Notes: generated by a model not told the origin, from the letters alone. DNA of 64,000 nt from Corynebacterium yonathiae (GCF_027570195.1 NZ_JAKMUZ010000001.1:150510-214509), one strand, 5' to 3'. Shown: positions 29,047-37,931, numbered from the stretch's first letter. Translations and numbers: made by a program.

Positions 29047-32000
29047 TAGCGTGCCTCTGCTTCGTTGGAATAGGTGTGTGCGGTGGCGGTGGTATCCGGA
29101 AGGATGAGTGCAAGCGGGCGTACGAGGGAACGCTCCGGCGCCATGGATTTCAGAAGCTCTTCATCCTGGTGGATAAGGCGCTTGGTGTCCTTAATCTTGA
29201 CGGTCTGCTGGCCAGAGTTGGCCTGCTGCCAGGTATTCGCGCGGTGCTGCCATCCGGCGATCCGGCTTTGCGCCTGTTCGAGGTTGGTGTTTTTCACCAT
29301 GGAGAGGTTGGTATGCGCAGCCTCCACCGCGGCAGCGATAAGCTGATCGGCGTCATCGGGAACAGCGAACTTACCGGGATTAATCGCGTTCGCCGTCAAA
29401 CCGATGCGGCCCAGCCAGGCGTAGACGTCCTCGTGGAATTCAACATCCACGGCTTGGAGTCCAGCAGGGACGTCGAAGCCGAAAGGGCCCTCCGTAGCGG
29501 TGAGGAAAGTGCGCGAGAGCACCTGACCGCGGGAGTTGGTGAGCGTTCCCATGAGGAGAAGCGTGGGCTTGTCCACCGCACCGAGTGCCGCGGGGATTTC
29601 GCTCTGAGGCATGTTGATTAACGCTCGATCAGCAGCCCACTCGGATACGGGATGCAGCGGGCCAAGGTAGTGGGCGCGCGGCCAGGACTTCTCCGAATCA
29701 CCTTCACGTGCGGCCTTGAGGTGCTGATTGCCGCGGCGCTGCGAGGTTGCCAGCATAAGGCGTTCGGTGACCTTACGGTAGGAGACGTAATCTTGCGGGA
29801 GGTAATCAAAGCGCCGGCGCAGATCCCGCGGTGGGGTGAGCTCCACGATGTCATTATCGTGTGACTCATAAGCCACGCCGCCGGCGTTTAAAGACTTATC
29901 GGCTTCATCGTGGAAGGCTTCCACGAGGGCGTCGTCCAAGTAGTCTTTCTCCGCGCGGTAGAGGCTGTGGTGAGCAGACCGTTGTGTGGGTTCGGAAGGT
30001 AAGGATTCCGTCTCCACTGCGCCTCCGGTGTCCTCAACAGCGGCTGCTACCAGCAGCTGCCAGATGTCATCGCCGAGGCCGGAGGTGGGGGTTTCCGCGG
30101 GGATGTCGACAAGTGCGGGCTTCGCATGCGCCCCGGTGAGTACCTCCTCAGGGGAAGCAACGACCTCATCGAAGTCACGGTCATGCATGAGCACTGCGCG
30201 GATCTCATCCTCCTCTGCCTTGGGATTGTGCTTGCCCATAAGCGGGGCAGCATCACCGAGGAGTTGGTTAGCGGAATACTCGCGGTCAATGAGGCGGGTA
30301 AGAACGCGCAGCTCACCAATGGAATCAGCGACCTCAGCATCCTTCGGGTCCAGCAGCAGGGAGGTAATCTCCGGCTCGTGTTCCTGGCCATAGCGATCGA
30401 TGCGGCCATTGCGCTGCTGGATGCGAATGAGCGACCATGGGATGTCATAGTGCACCAGGTGGTGGCACTGGGCGTGCAAGTTCACGCCCTCGGAGGCGAC
30501 GTCACCGGTGATAAGGACACGCAGAGGAGTGTCGGTGCGCTTGAATTCATCAATAAGCGCCAGCTGATCCGAATCCGACAGGCCGCCGTGCATAACCTTC
30601 ACGGCGCCCTTGGGCAGCTTTAGGTGCTTAGCGATATTTTCTTGCAGCCACTGCAAGGTTGCCACGCGCTCAGAGAAGATAACGACGCGACGCTCCGAGC
30701 CCTTCTTCACCCCGATGTCCATGAGGTAATCAATGAGGGCGGCGAACTTGTTGGAGTTTTCCTCCGTGACCTTGCTGTTGAGCTCCTTAAGCCGATCCAG
30801 CTTGTCCTGTTCCTTGGGCTTTTCAAGCTTCTGTCGCGCCGTAATGGATTCCTCCAAGGCCGCCGGGGAAGATAGGAAGGCCTTAACCAAGGTCCAGGGG
30901 AAGAGGCGATCATTCGCCGTCGTTGCAGGGGTATTTACCCAGTCTTCCGCGATAGCACGCGCCACGGCATTTTCCTCCGGGGAAGCGTCCACCAAAATGT
31001 TGCGGGGCTCACCGCGCTTGGCCCACTTCTCTCCTACTACCGAAGCCACTTCGGGTGAATTGCGATGGCGGCGAATGATGAGCTTCTTCGCGGCTTCCAT
31101 ATCGATGGAGCCATCAGGCAGGACTGACAGCGGGTCAAGCAAACGCAGGATTTCCTTAAAGGAATCCTCGCGGCCATTGTGTGGGGTGGCCGAGGCCAGG
31201 ATGAGCGACTCGGTGGTCGGTGCCAAGGTACGGGCCAGCTCATTGTTCTGGGAGCCGGCGTTCGTCGCATTGTGGATCTCATCAATGACCACTGCATCCC
31301 AACGCACCTTCTCCAACTGCGCGCGGTACTTGGGTGCCTTGAGCGTATCCATGGACACGATAACACGCGGGAAATAGGTAAACGGATTCTTCGATGCCGG
31401 CAGCTTCTGGCGCACTTTCTGAATACCCTGGCTGTCCAAGCGAACCAGCGGGATGGCAAAACGCGTCCACAGCTCCTGCTGGAACTGCTCCATAACGTGC
31501 TTCGGCGTGACTACAAGTATGCGCTCTCCCCTACCGCGGCGGATGAGCTCCGCTAGGATCATGCCGATCTCCAGCGTCTTACCCAAGCCCACGGCGTCTG
31601 CGAGCAGCACGCGCGGGCGGATGCGCTCGTCTGAAAGCGCCGACTTCACCGCGGAGAGCTGGTAATCTAGCGGGTCCGCCAACATGTCCGTGGCTACCTC
31701 CAGCTGCTTTTGGTACAGCGGCACCGGCGTGCGGCGCAACGTCGACTCCAACCACAAACGAGTATGCCGAAAGTGCGAAGACTCATCCGGGGTCACGGTG
31801 ACATTGGCCGGGTCGAAGACCTCAATGCCATCAAGCGCCGTGAAGAAGGTCGCGGTGGTGTCCCGCACGTAATCACTCACTCCACGGGCCCGAATGCGGA
31901 ACCCATCAGTGGTGCGGGTGACGTTGCTCACCAGCCAGTGCTCGTCGCGGCAAGAGATAGTGACGCCGGGGGCGAGCTGAGAGAAATCGGAGGCACTCAT
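29046..32000 (-). CDS. SNF2-family DEAD/DEAH helicase, DrmD-like
   Basis: This SNF2-type ATPase of about 984 residues has Walker A ADAVGLGKTLEIG (about residue 134), DEIH (about 238), SATPHNGRED, and a helicase C domain with GDVASEGVNL (about 497) and QQRNGRIDRYGQ (about 530). The N-terminal SQLAPGVTISCRDEHWLV block is the small beta-rich domain typical of DrmD-like proteins. The ATG at 32000 (MSASDFSQLAPG) is preferred over 32033, because the extra 11 residues look unconserved; neither has a strong ribosome binding site. It is the first gene of the defence cluster. Confidence 0.9.
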   Translation of the reverse strand: MSASDFSQLAPGVTISCRDEHWLVSNVTRTTDGFRIRARGVSDYVRDTTATFFTALDGIEVFDPANVTVTPDESSHFRHTRLWLESTLRRTPVPLYQKQLEVATDMLADPLDYQLSAVKSALSDERIRPRVLLADAVGLGKTLEIGMILAELIRRGRGERILVVTPKHVMEQFQQELWTRFAIPLVRLDSQGIQKVRQKLPASKNPFTYFPRVIVSMDTLKAPKYRAQLEKVRWDAVVIDEIHNATNAGSQNNELARTLAPTTESLILASATPHNGREDSFKEILRLLDPLSVLPDGSIDMEAAKKLIIRRHRNSPEVASVVGEKWAKRGEPRNILVDASPEENAVARAIAEDWVNTPATTANDRLFPWTLVKAFLSSPAALEESITARQKLEKPKEQDKLDRLKELNSKVTEENSNKFAALIDYLMDIGVKKGSERRVVIFSERVATLQWLQENIAKHLKLPKGAVKVMHGGLSDSDQLALIDEFKRTDTPLRVLITGDVASEGVNLHAQCHHLVHYDIPWSLIRIQQRNGRIDRYGQEHEPEITSLLLDPKDAEVADSIGELRVLTRLIDREYSANQLLGDAAPLMGKHNPKAEEDEIRAVLMHDRDFDEVVASPEEVLTGAHAKPALVDIPAETPTSGLGDDIWQLLVAAAVEDTGGAVETESLPSEPTQRSAHHSLYRAEKDYLDDALVEAFHDEADKSLNAGGVAYESHDNDIVELTPPRDLRRRFDYLPQDYVSYRKVTERLMLATSQRRGNQHLKAAREGDSEKSWPRAHYLGPLHPVSEWAADRALINMPQSEIPAALGAVDKPTLLLMGTLTNSRGQVLSRTFLTATEGPFGFDVPAGLQAVDVEFHEDVYAWLGRIGLTANAINPGKFAVPDDADQLIAAAVEAAHTNLSMVKNTNLEQAQSRIAGWQHRANTWQQANSGQQTVKIKDTKRLIHQDEELLKSMAPERSLVRPLALILPDTTATAHTYSNEAEAR

Positions 32001-32102
32001 GAAGACCAAGTTAGCAGCCGAGACGGACTCCATCGTGGATTGCGTGGTTCAATAGTTCGAGCCAAGCCTTTCTGAATAATTGCTGCCCCGTTGTGTGGTT
32101 TA

Positions 32103-32121
32103 GCTAGGCGGTTGCCCTAGC
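32103..32121. repeat. Inverted repeat in the control region between the defence cluster and YbjN genes
   Basis: GCTAGG (32103-32108), spacer CGGTTGC, CCTAGC (32116-32121). It lies in the 304-base divergent intergenic region 32001-32304 and could be a stem-loop or operator. No matching second copy was noticed. Confidence 0.3.
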
Positions 32122-32149
32122 CTTTGGCTGACGCTTTGCTATCGCCTTT

Positions 32150-32163
32150 CGCTGTAGACAGCG
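32150..32163. repeat. 14-base palindrome in the divergent control region
   Basis: CGCTGT (32150-32155), AG, ACAGCG (32158-32163): six-base perfect arms with a two-base centre, a size typical of a dimeric repressor site. Its position about 150 bases from both divergent genes is compatible with regulation of either. This is inference only; the rest of 32001-32304 shows no gene. Confidence 0.35.
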
Positions 32164-32304
32164 CTTAACGCCTGCACCCCGTGGGTCGAATGGTGACCAT
32201 GACGCCCCTAGACTCTTGGCATGCCAGAAAGCACGGGTGTAGTTAGGTAAGCTGGCAAGGGTTGAACTTTATCCCCGATTAGTACATGGATTGAGACTAC
32301 TTAA

Positions 32305-32796
32305 GTGTCTGAAGAACCAACCCTGTATCCCGATACGTCGGTAGAGCCTGTAACTCTAGAGCGCATCGGTGAGATCTTTTCCTCCGAAAACTTGGAATAT
32401 CGCCTCGAAGAACAGCCAGTGAGCGAGGAAGAAACTGTGCAGATCCTGCGCACCGGTTTCTCCAATGTCGCCATCGCTATGCAGGTGCGCGATGATGTGC
32501 TCGTCGCGGATTCCGTCTGGCGCGGCAACGTGCCTTCTTCTGAAGGACCTAGCCTATTGATGGTTCTCAACCAGTGGAACCAGCAGCACTTTGCCCCCAC
32601 CCTCCGCTTCTTCGAGTCTGCCGAGAATAACCTCGCAGTCTCCGGAGTGCGCGAGATCAACATTGCTCACGGTTTGTCCCGTAACCAGATCGGTGCCTTC
32701 GTGATGTCCACGCTGGACTCTATGCTGCAGTCCTTCGCTTTCGTGGAAGAACACTACCCGCAGCTCGTGACCTGGGAGGAGCACAACCATGACTAA
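32305..32796 (+). CDS. YbjN domain-containing protein 1
   Basis: The 163-residue acidic soluble protein has the YbjN fold signature: an N-terminal helix (LERIGEIFSSENLEYRLEE), a beta sheet, then LLMVLNQWNQQHFAPTLRFF and a C-terminal helix beginning with GLSRNQIGAFVMSTLDSML. YbjN proteins resemble type III secretion chaperones in fold. Their role in actinobacteria is not known. A GTG at 32305 is used, without a strong ribosome binding site. Its end overlaps the next YbjN gene by eight bases, so the pair is coupled. Confidence 0.8.
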   Translation: MSEEPTLYPDTSVEPVTLERIGEIFSSENLEYRLEEQPVSEEETVQILRTGFSNVAIAMQVRDDVLVADSVWRGNVPSSEGPSLLMVLNQWNQQHFAPTLRFFESAENNLAVSGVREINIAHGLSRNQIGAFVMSTLDSMLQSFAFVEEHYPQLVTWEEHNHD

Positions 32797-33301
32797 TGCC
32801 TCTACCGAAAACAATCTGCCGGAGATCACCCTGGACCGCGTTGTCGAAGCTATGCGCTCCTTCGACATCGAATTGACCAAGATGGACAGCGATATAGAGG
32901 CAGCCACCGCTAACCTCAATGGCCTGCCCACCATGTTCGCGGTCCTTGATTCTGTGGTCATTGTCCGCTGTGATGTCCCTACCGACGCCGCCTATTCCAA
33001 GGCTGATGCCGGCCTTTTCCTCGCGGCTAACCAGATCAATTCCGTGGCCTTTGGCGCGCGAGCTGTTATTTCCGAGCACGATGACATGCTCGTTGTGCGC
33101 ACCGAGCGCGATATCCCCGCTGCCGCTGGTATGAATGATGAGCAGCTGCAGGCAGCCTTAAAATCTGCAGTGGACGGCGTAATCCGTGGCCAGGACGCCA
33201 TGGTCTCTGCTGCAGAAGAAATGGCCAAGCTGGGCTCTGAAACTGCTGGCAAGGCCGGCGCGGAAGGCAATAACTCGGGCACTGAAGATGCCACGAGTTA
33301 A
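32789..33301 (+). CDS. YbjN domain-containing protein 2
   Basis: This 170-residue protein is a diverged relative of the upstream gene, with ITLDRVVEAMRSFDIELTKM at the start, a VVIVRCDVPTD strand, and LFLAANQINSVAFGARAVIS at the position where the first protein has its NQWN helix. A glycine/alanine/asparagine-rich tail follows. GGGAGGA precedes the ATG at 32789. Two overlapping YbjN genes suggest that the products may form a heterodimer. Function unknown. Confidence 0.8.
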   Translation: MTNASTENNLPEITLDRVVEAMRSFDIELTKMDSDIEAATANLNGLPTMFAVLDSVVIVRCDVPTDAAYSKADAGLFLAANQINSVAFGARAVISEHDDMLVVRTERDIPAAAGMNDEQLQAALKSAVDGVIRGQDAMVSAAEEMAKLGSETAGKAGAEGNNSGTEDATS

Positions 33302-33320
33302 CTAAGTCCGCCAAAGAATT

Positions 33321-33378
33321 AAGCTCCCTTAACCTTCCATTCCTCATGTGGGAATGGTCGGCAGAAAGGGAGCTTTTC
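33321..33378 (+). terminator. Nested-hairpin terminator after the YbjN pair
   Basis: AAGCTCCCTT (33321-33330) pairs perfectly with AAGGGAGCTT (33366-33375), followed by TTCTT on the plus strand. Inside it, CCATTCC (33337-33343) pairs with GGAATGG (33351-33357). The element lies between the convergent YbjN and ppk2 genes and may work in both directions. Confidence 0.65.
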
Positions 33379-33388
33379 TTGTAGACGG

Positions 33389-34243
33389 TTACTCTGCGTC
33401 GAGAATGCGTTGGCGTTCCCCTTCCGGATCAAAATCCGGTGCGGGCCACGACAGCTCTAGGTGGCGCAACGCGTCGACGATGAGGAACTTCAATGCCATG
33501 CGGGCGTACTTCTTATTATCTGTGGGGATGACGTACCACGGCGCCCAGATCTCATCCGTTCGGCGAATGGCGTCTTCATATGCCGCCATGTACTGGTCCC
33601 AATATCCGCGTTCCTCAATATCGGATTGGTCATACTTCCAATACTTGTCCTCGCGCTCGGTGCGCTCTAGTAGATTTTCTTTTTGGAATTGCGGAGAGAT
33701 ATGCAGAAATATCTTTAGGATCTTGGTGTTTTGGCCGGCGAGTTCCTGCTCATAATCTCGGATAGCTGCAAAACGGCGGTCAACTTCGTCTTCGTCTACC
33801 CACTTGTGAACCCGCTGGATGAGCACATCTTCATAATGAGAACGGTCGAAAGCCACGACTTGCCCCGGCACGGGATCGTGCTTGCGAATGCGCCACAAAA
33901 ATTCGTGCTCCAGCTCCTCCTCCGTCGGTTTACCAAAACCCACTGTCTTAGTGCCTTGGGGATCGAAAACCGAGAAGACATTACGAATGGCCCCTCCCTT
34001 TCCTGATGTGTCCATCCCCTGTAACACTACAAGCAAAGACGGTGCGCCTTCTTCATGGGCGCGGCCATTGGCAAAAAGACGCTCTTGCAGGTCATAAAGC
34101 TCTTCGTCGTAATGCGCAAAACGATCAGCCAGGTCGGATTTGGAGCCATTGAAACCCGGTGTAGAGGTGGGGTCCACATCAGCGAGTCGGAAATTCTTCC
34201 CCGCTCTTAGGCTCAGCGCATCATTAATCTTGAATTTGCCCAT
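33389..34243 (-). CDS. ppk2: Polyphosphate kinase 2 family protein
   Basis: PPK2 enzymes transfer phosphate between polyphosphate and nucleotides. The 284-residue protein has the P-loop-like LQGMDTSGKGGAI, the Walker B region FDRSHYEDVLIQRVH and the lid-like KENLLERTEREDKYWKYD. This is a single-domain PPK2. Whether it prefers mono- or diphosphates cannot be told from sequence alone. The ATG at 34243 (MGKFKINDALSL) is chosen; ATGs at 34252 and 34291 are alternatives, and the start lacks a clear ribosome binding site. Confidence 0.88.
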   Translation of the reverse strand: MGKFKINDALSLRAGKNFRLADVDPTSTPGFNGSKSDLADRFAHYDEELYDLQERLFANGRAHEEGAPSLLVVLQGMDTSGKGGAIRNVFSVFDPQGTKTVGFGKPTEEELEHEFLWRIRKHDPVPGQVVAFDRSHYEDVLIQRVHKWVDEDEVDRRFAAIRDYEQELAGQNTKILKIFLHISPQFQKENLLERTEREDKYWKYDQSDIEERGYWDQYMAAYEDAIRRTDEIWAPWYVIPTDNKKYARMALKFLIVDALRHLELSWPAPDFDPEGERQRILDAE

Positions 34244-34257
34244 GGCTACCATCGTAC

Positions 34258-34288
34258 AAAATACTGCCCGCCGCCAGCCTGGTATTTT
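34258..34288 (-). terminator. Inverted repeat downstream of nusB, possible terminator
   Basis: AAAATAC (34258-34264) and GTATTTT (34282-34288) flank a GC-rich interior. On the minus strand the structure ends in TATTTTG. It lies between nusB and ppk2 and could end the long alaS-to-nusB transcription unit. Confidence 0.35.
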
Positions 34289-34350
34289 CAACCAAGCCAG
34301 CCGCGGGCGGAAGCAGGCACCCTGGAGGGCACGGGACCTAGGAGAAAATG

Positions 34351-34980
34351 CTACTGCGCAGAGTTTTCCTCCGATTCGGAAGCCTCATTAGGTGCGGCTG
34401 GGTGGCTCGAAGTCTCTTCCGACTCGGCTGACGTAGCGGTATCCGTTTCGCTCTCGGCCTCGGCAGTATCCTGCCCATCTTCATCTAGGCCCTGGTGTTC
34501 TGCAGACATTGGGCTTTCGGCGGAGCGAGACTGCGCTACATCGTCCAATACCGCGTGGATATACGGGGCTGCCTGCTCATTGGAGTATTGAGAGGCGATT
34601 TCCACGCCTTCCACCACAGCGGTGGCAGTAGGAATATCCGGATTAAAAAGCAGCTCCCAGACCGAAACGCGCAGGATGGCGCGGTCTACAGCAGGGATAC
34701 GATGCAGTTCCCAATCCTCGGAAAGGTAGCGAGAGATGGTGTCATCGATGACATCGAGCTCTTCGGCTGCACCCTTGATAATAACCTGGGTGTACTCGGC
34801 AATCGGCGCTACCGCATTGCGATCTTCGCGCGCCAAAGCGATGCGGTCCTCCACGATGGCTACGGGATCTACGTCCCTGTTTTCGGCCTCGTACAGAATA
34901 TCCGCAGCACGGCGGCGTGCGCGGTACCGCGCTGTGTGCCGCTTGTAGTTAATATCGCGCTTCGGGGTGTTATCAGACAC
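34351..34980 (-). CDS. nusB: Transcription antitermination factor NusB
   Basis: NusB joins NusE (S10) in rRNA antitermination. The 209-residue protein begins with the expected arginine-rich [20 protein letters not shown] helix. It continues with the [19 protein letters not shown] core and [20 protein letters not shown]. The last 45 residues form a serine/glutamate-rich acidic tail beyond the family core, making the protein longer than usual. Translation starts at a GTG at 34980, 11 bases after the efp stop. Confidence 0.95.
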   Translation of the reverse strand: MSDNTPKRDINYKRHTARYRARRRAADILYEAENRDVDPVAIVEDRIALAREDRNAVAPIAEYTQVIIKGAAEELDVIDDTISRYLSEDWELHRIPAVDRAILRVSVWELLFNPDIPTATAVVEGVEIASQYSNEQAAPYIHAVLDDVAQSRSAESPMSAEHQGLDEDGQDTAEAESETDTATSAESEETSSHPAAPNEASESEENSAQ

Positions 34981-34991
34981 AGTCAGATGCC

Positions 34992-35555
34992 CTAGTTATT
35001 AACGCGGGAGAGGTACTCGCCGGTGCGGGTATCGATCTTGAGAACGTTGCCGATCTCAATGAACAGTGGGACCTGGATCTCTGCACCGGTCTCCAGGGTG
35101 GCAGGCTTGGTGCCACCAGAAGAACGGTCACCCTGCAGACCAGGCTCGGTGTGCTCGACCTTGAGGTCTACGGAAATAGGAAGCTCAGCAAATAGTGCTT
35201 CATCCTCGTAGAAGGAAACCTGCACGCGCATGTTCTCCAGCAGGAAGCGAGCGGCATCACCGAACTTCTCCGGCGGGAGCTCGAACTGCTCAAAGGTCTT
35301 CTCATCCATAACCACGTAGCTGGTGCCATCGTTGTACAGGTAGGTCATATCACGGCGGTCCACGGTAGCGGTCTCCACCTTAACGCCAGCATTCCAAGTC
35401 TTATCCACGGTCTTACCGGAGACAACATCTTTGAGCTTGGTGCGCACGAAGGCTGGACCCTTGCCCGGCTTCACGTGCTGGAACTCCACGATCTGCATCA
35501 GTTTGTTGTCGATCTTCAGAACGAGGCCGTTCTTGAAATCAGTAGTATCAGCCAT
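34992..35555 (-). CDS. efp: Translation elongation factor P
   Basis: EF-P relieves ribosome stalling at proline stretches. The 187-residue protein has the three-domain OB fold. The loop that bears the modification site in other bacteria reads [11 protein letters not shown], with lysine at the tip. The C-terminal domain holds the PROSITE-like [20 protein letters not shown] region. It is followed by nusB, the common order in actinobacteria. In most relatives pepQ lies directly upstream, but here a broken plus-strand SGNH gene intervenes. Confidence 0.97.
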   Translation of the reverse strand: MADTTDFKNGLVLKIDNKLMQIVEFQHVKPGKGPAFVRTKLKDVVSGKTVDKTWNAGVKVETATVDRRDMTYLYNDGTSYVVMDEKTFEQFELPPEKFGDAARFLLENMRVQVSFYEDEALFAELPISVDLKVEHTEPGLQGDRSSGGTKPATLETGAEIQVPLFIEIGNVLKIDTRTGEYLSRVNN

Positions 35556-35807
35556 TGCGGTTAAACTCCCGAAAATTGTGGACTAAAGGTTGAAAACAAT
35601 GTTTAAGCCTACCGGACAACTGCCCCATGGGGTATTACCGGTCCCCCATTCCTTCCCCACTTTTGACTTTGGAGTGGATTTCGAGACTATTTACCAGTAC
35701 ATAGCGGCCGGTTACTCGGATATTCGATGTTTTTATCCTGCAATAACTCCCTGTACCATAAGGCCTTGCTAAATTGATATCCCACATATTTATCAAGAAT
35801 TTTTACG

Positions 35808-36703
35808 ATGGCTGTCAAGGATTTTTATGCCCTGGCCGCTGCTACTGGCGCGGCAGTAGCAGCACTCTCCGCCCCGCAGGCCGTAGCAGCGGGCGCCCAG
35901 ACCGTAATGTTCGGCGATTCCGTCTTCGCCAATCCCACCTATGGCCAGGTAGGGACTACTTCTAGCGTTTCTCCTTCGGCAAGCACTACGCTTTCTTCCG
36001 CTACCCATGGCATCGAAGACACCCCAGGTGCGCCTTCCCCACAGAGCTGCCCGCAAGGCAGAGCAATGTCGGCCGCGAACTAGGGCGCCTTTCTGGCCAG
36101 CACGTAGCCAACTACGCCTGTTCTGCGGCCAAGGCAGCCAGCCAATCACACCGCAAGGACTTCGGGGAGCAGATCAACGGAGCCATTGCCAATGGTGACC
36201 TCAATGACATAACTAAAAATGTACTGATCCAGTTCGGCGCCAATGATCTCCCGGAAATCGTCCGACCATCACTATCTTCCTCGAACCCCTACTTTGATGG
36301 CATGAAACATTCGATCCAGCGGGTGCACCAGGCCGCGCCAAATGCGCAGATTACTGTCGTAGGATATCCGGCAATCTCCGCCCGCAACGGCGCCGTATGC
36401 CCGCTACGCACGTCCGCGCCGGGCTCCACCGACGTTGGTTTTAATCTGGACTATGCGGGCCTAGTGCGCACCGGCGAGGACCAAGTCAATAGCGCGATGT
36501 ATAAGGCAGCACGTGCAAACGGTGTGCAGTACTACGACCTACGTGCCGATTCCATCAACCATGGCAGGTGCGCGCCGGATAGCACCCGCTGGGTGTCTGG
36601 CAAGTGGGAGTACTCGGTACCGCACAACCTCTTCAACCACCTCACGCACCTGGGCACCCGCAACGTCGCCCAGCTGCCCAATTCCAAGGTGCTGGCCCAC
36701 TAG
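35808..36703 (+). pseudogene. Secreted SGNH/GDSL hydrolase, frameshifted
   Basis: The first frame (from ATG 35808) encodes a signal peptide (MAVKDFYALAAATGAAVAAL) and the catalytic serine block FGDSVFANP, then stops after 91 codons. At about 36057-36059 a one-base loss puts the rest in another frame: from CAG at 36059 the reading is QSNVGRELGRL, ANYACSAAKAAS, IQFGANDLPEI (block III GAND) and VPHNLFNHLTHLG (C-terminal histidine), ending at TAG 36703. Joined, it would be a full-length exported SGNH hydrolase of about 300 residues. The stop overlaps the pepQ stop from the other strand. It could be a real pseudogene or an assembly error. Confidence 0.85.
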
Positions 36704-37806
36704 GCGGGCACTTCAGTAAATTCCTTCGTCGCGGCGGTGATGATCTTCGGCGCACCCTCAGTGATGATGAGGGTATCTTCGATGCGCACGCCGCCCTTGC
36801 CTGGCACATAGATGCCCGGTTCAATGGTCAGGGTCATTCCGGCGGCGAGTTCGCCTTTGCCGGTCTGAGCCGCGAACGGAGCCTCATGAACGTCTAGGCC
36901 CACACCATGGCCCGTCGAGTGCACGAAATAGTCACCATAGCCGGCGGCAGAAATGATGTCGCGGCAAGCGGCATCGACGTCGGCAAGCTTAGCGCCCGGT
37001 ACCGACGCTGCCACGCCTGCCTCTTGGGCGCGCAGCACCACATCATAAATTTCCTTGGCAAAATCATTCGCAGTACCCACCACGTAGGTGCGGGTGCAAT
37101 CGGAATTAAAACCACGCAGATGCGCGCCGAAGTCGATGGTCACCAAGTCACCGTCCGCAATAATTCGGTCATCAGCGCCATGGTGCGGCAACGCCGAATT
37201 CGGGCCGGAAGCGACGATGGTATCGAAGCTCACCCGCTCCGAGCCGAGCATGCGCATCCGGTATTCCAAATCAGCAGCCACCTGGCGCTCAGTGCGGCCG
37301 GCACGCAGCTCGCCTGCGGCGAGGAGGTCTTCCAGAGCCTTATTGGCCAGCGCGGCAATTTCTTCCAGCTTTGCTAGCTCCAGCGGGTCCTTGACCAAGC
37401 GGATATCTTCAATCACGCCAGAGACAGGGACCAAGGTAACCGCCTCCGGGGACGATTCCTCCAGCTCCTTCAGCTCAGAAACCGTCAGATAGTCTGCTTC
37501 GAAGCCCACCCGAACCGGCCCCTGTACATCGGCAAACTGCTGCAGGAGCACTTTTCCTACTGCACGGCCCTGGATAGCCTCTAGATCAGGAACCTCCTGG
37601 GCGATCTGCGTGGTGTAGCGACCATCGGTAGCAACCTGAGCAGTAAGGTCCTTGCGCAAAAGCAGCCCACCATTCGAGCCAGAGAAGCCCGAAAGATAGC
37701 GCACGTGGGTGAGGTGGGTGACCAGAACGGCATCGATGCGCTGGCCGGCCAGCTGCGCGGCAAGCTTGCGACGCCGGTCACTGAAACGAGTATCTGCCAA
37801 AGCCAT
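36700..37806 (-). CDS. pepQ: Xaa-Pro aminopeptidase / dipeptidase (M24)
   Basis: The 368-residue metallopeptidase has a creatinase-like N-terminal domain and a pita-bread catalytic domain. All five metal ligands are visible: the two aspartates of IDFGAHLRGFNSDCTRT, the histidine of HSTGHGVGLDVHE, and glutamates in IEPGIY and RIEDT. It removes N-terminal residues before proline or cleaves Xaa-Pro dipeptides in the cytosol. Translation begins at the ATG at 37806 (MALADTRFSDRRRK). It precedes efp in the same direction, the usual actinobacterial order. Confidence 0.93.
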   Translation of the reverse strand: MALADTRFSDRRRKLAAQLAGQRIDAVLVTHLTHVRYLSGFSGSNGGLLLRKDLTAQVATDGRYTTQIAQEVPDLEAIQGRAVGKVLLQQFADVQGPVRVGFEADYLTVSELKELEESSPEAVTLVPVSGVIEDIRLVKDPLELAKLEEIAALANKALEDLLAAGELRAGRTERQVAADLEYRMRMLGSERVSFDTIVASGPNSALPHHGADDRIIADGDLVTIDFGAHLRGFNSDCTRTYVVGTANDFAKEIYDVVLRAQEAGVAASVPGAKLADVDAACRDIISAAGYGDYFVHSTGHGVGLDVHEAPFAAQTGKGELAAGMTLTIEPGIYVPGKGGVRIEDTLIITEGAPKIITAATKEFTEVPA

Positions 37807-37851
37807 GATTTCATCCTTCTGGGTTGACTACGGAGTGGAAAGTATCCACCC

Positions 37852-37857
37852 AGTATA
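37852..37857 (-). promoter_or_regulatory. Candidate -10 element upstream of pepQ
   Basis: The minus strand reads TATACT, a strong -10 match, about 45 bases before the pepQ start in the 125-base gap after aroQ. The -35 region is poor. It may give pepQ and efp a promoter independent of the aro genes. Confidence 0.35.
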
Positions 37858-37931
37858 TCGACGCAGCCTTAGCAGTTGGGCAGATTTCTATCTTCCTTGC
37901 TGCCGCCCAGCCCTATCTCGTTCGTGGGTGC

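Larger units (their letters stand above)
15264..32000 (-). other. Candidate four-gene anti-phage island (DISARM/Druantia-related)
   Basis: Four same-strand genes cover 16.7 kb: SNF2-type helicase, Eco57I-class methyltransferase, YprA/DruE-like helicase with DUF1998, and UvrD-like helicase. Gaps are -1, 57 and 55 bases. Helicase SNF2 plus large N6-adenine methyltransferase plus DUF1998 helicase is the DISARM class 1 core (DrmD, DrmMI, DrmA/DrmB). Here DrmA and DrmB functions appear to be joined in one 2223-residue protein of DruE-like size, and no phospholipase-D (DrmC) gene is present. The set resembles what I recall being named ARMADA, a DISARM-related group; this naming needs checking. The island sits between pyrimidine and nusB-end housekeeping genes, with no integrase or transposase. 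Confidence 0.75.
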
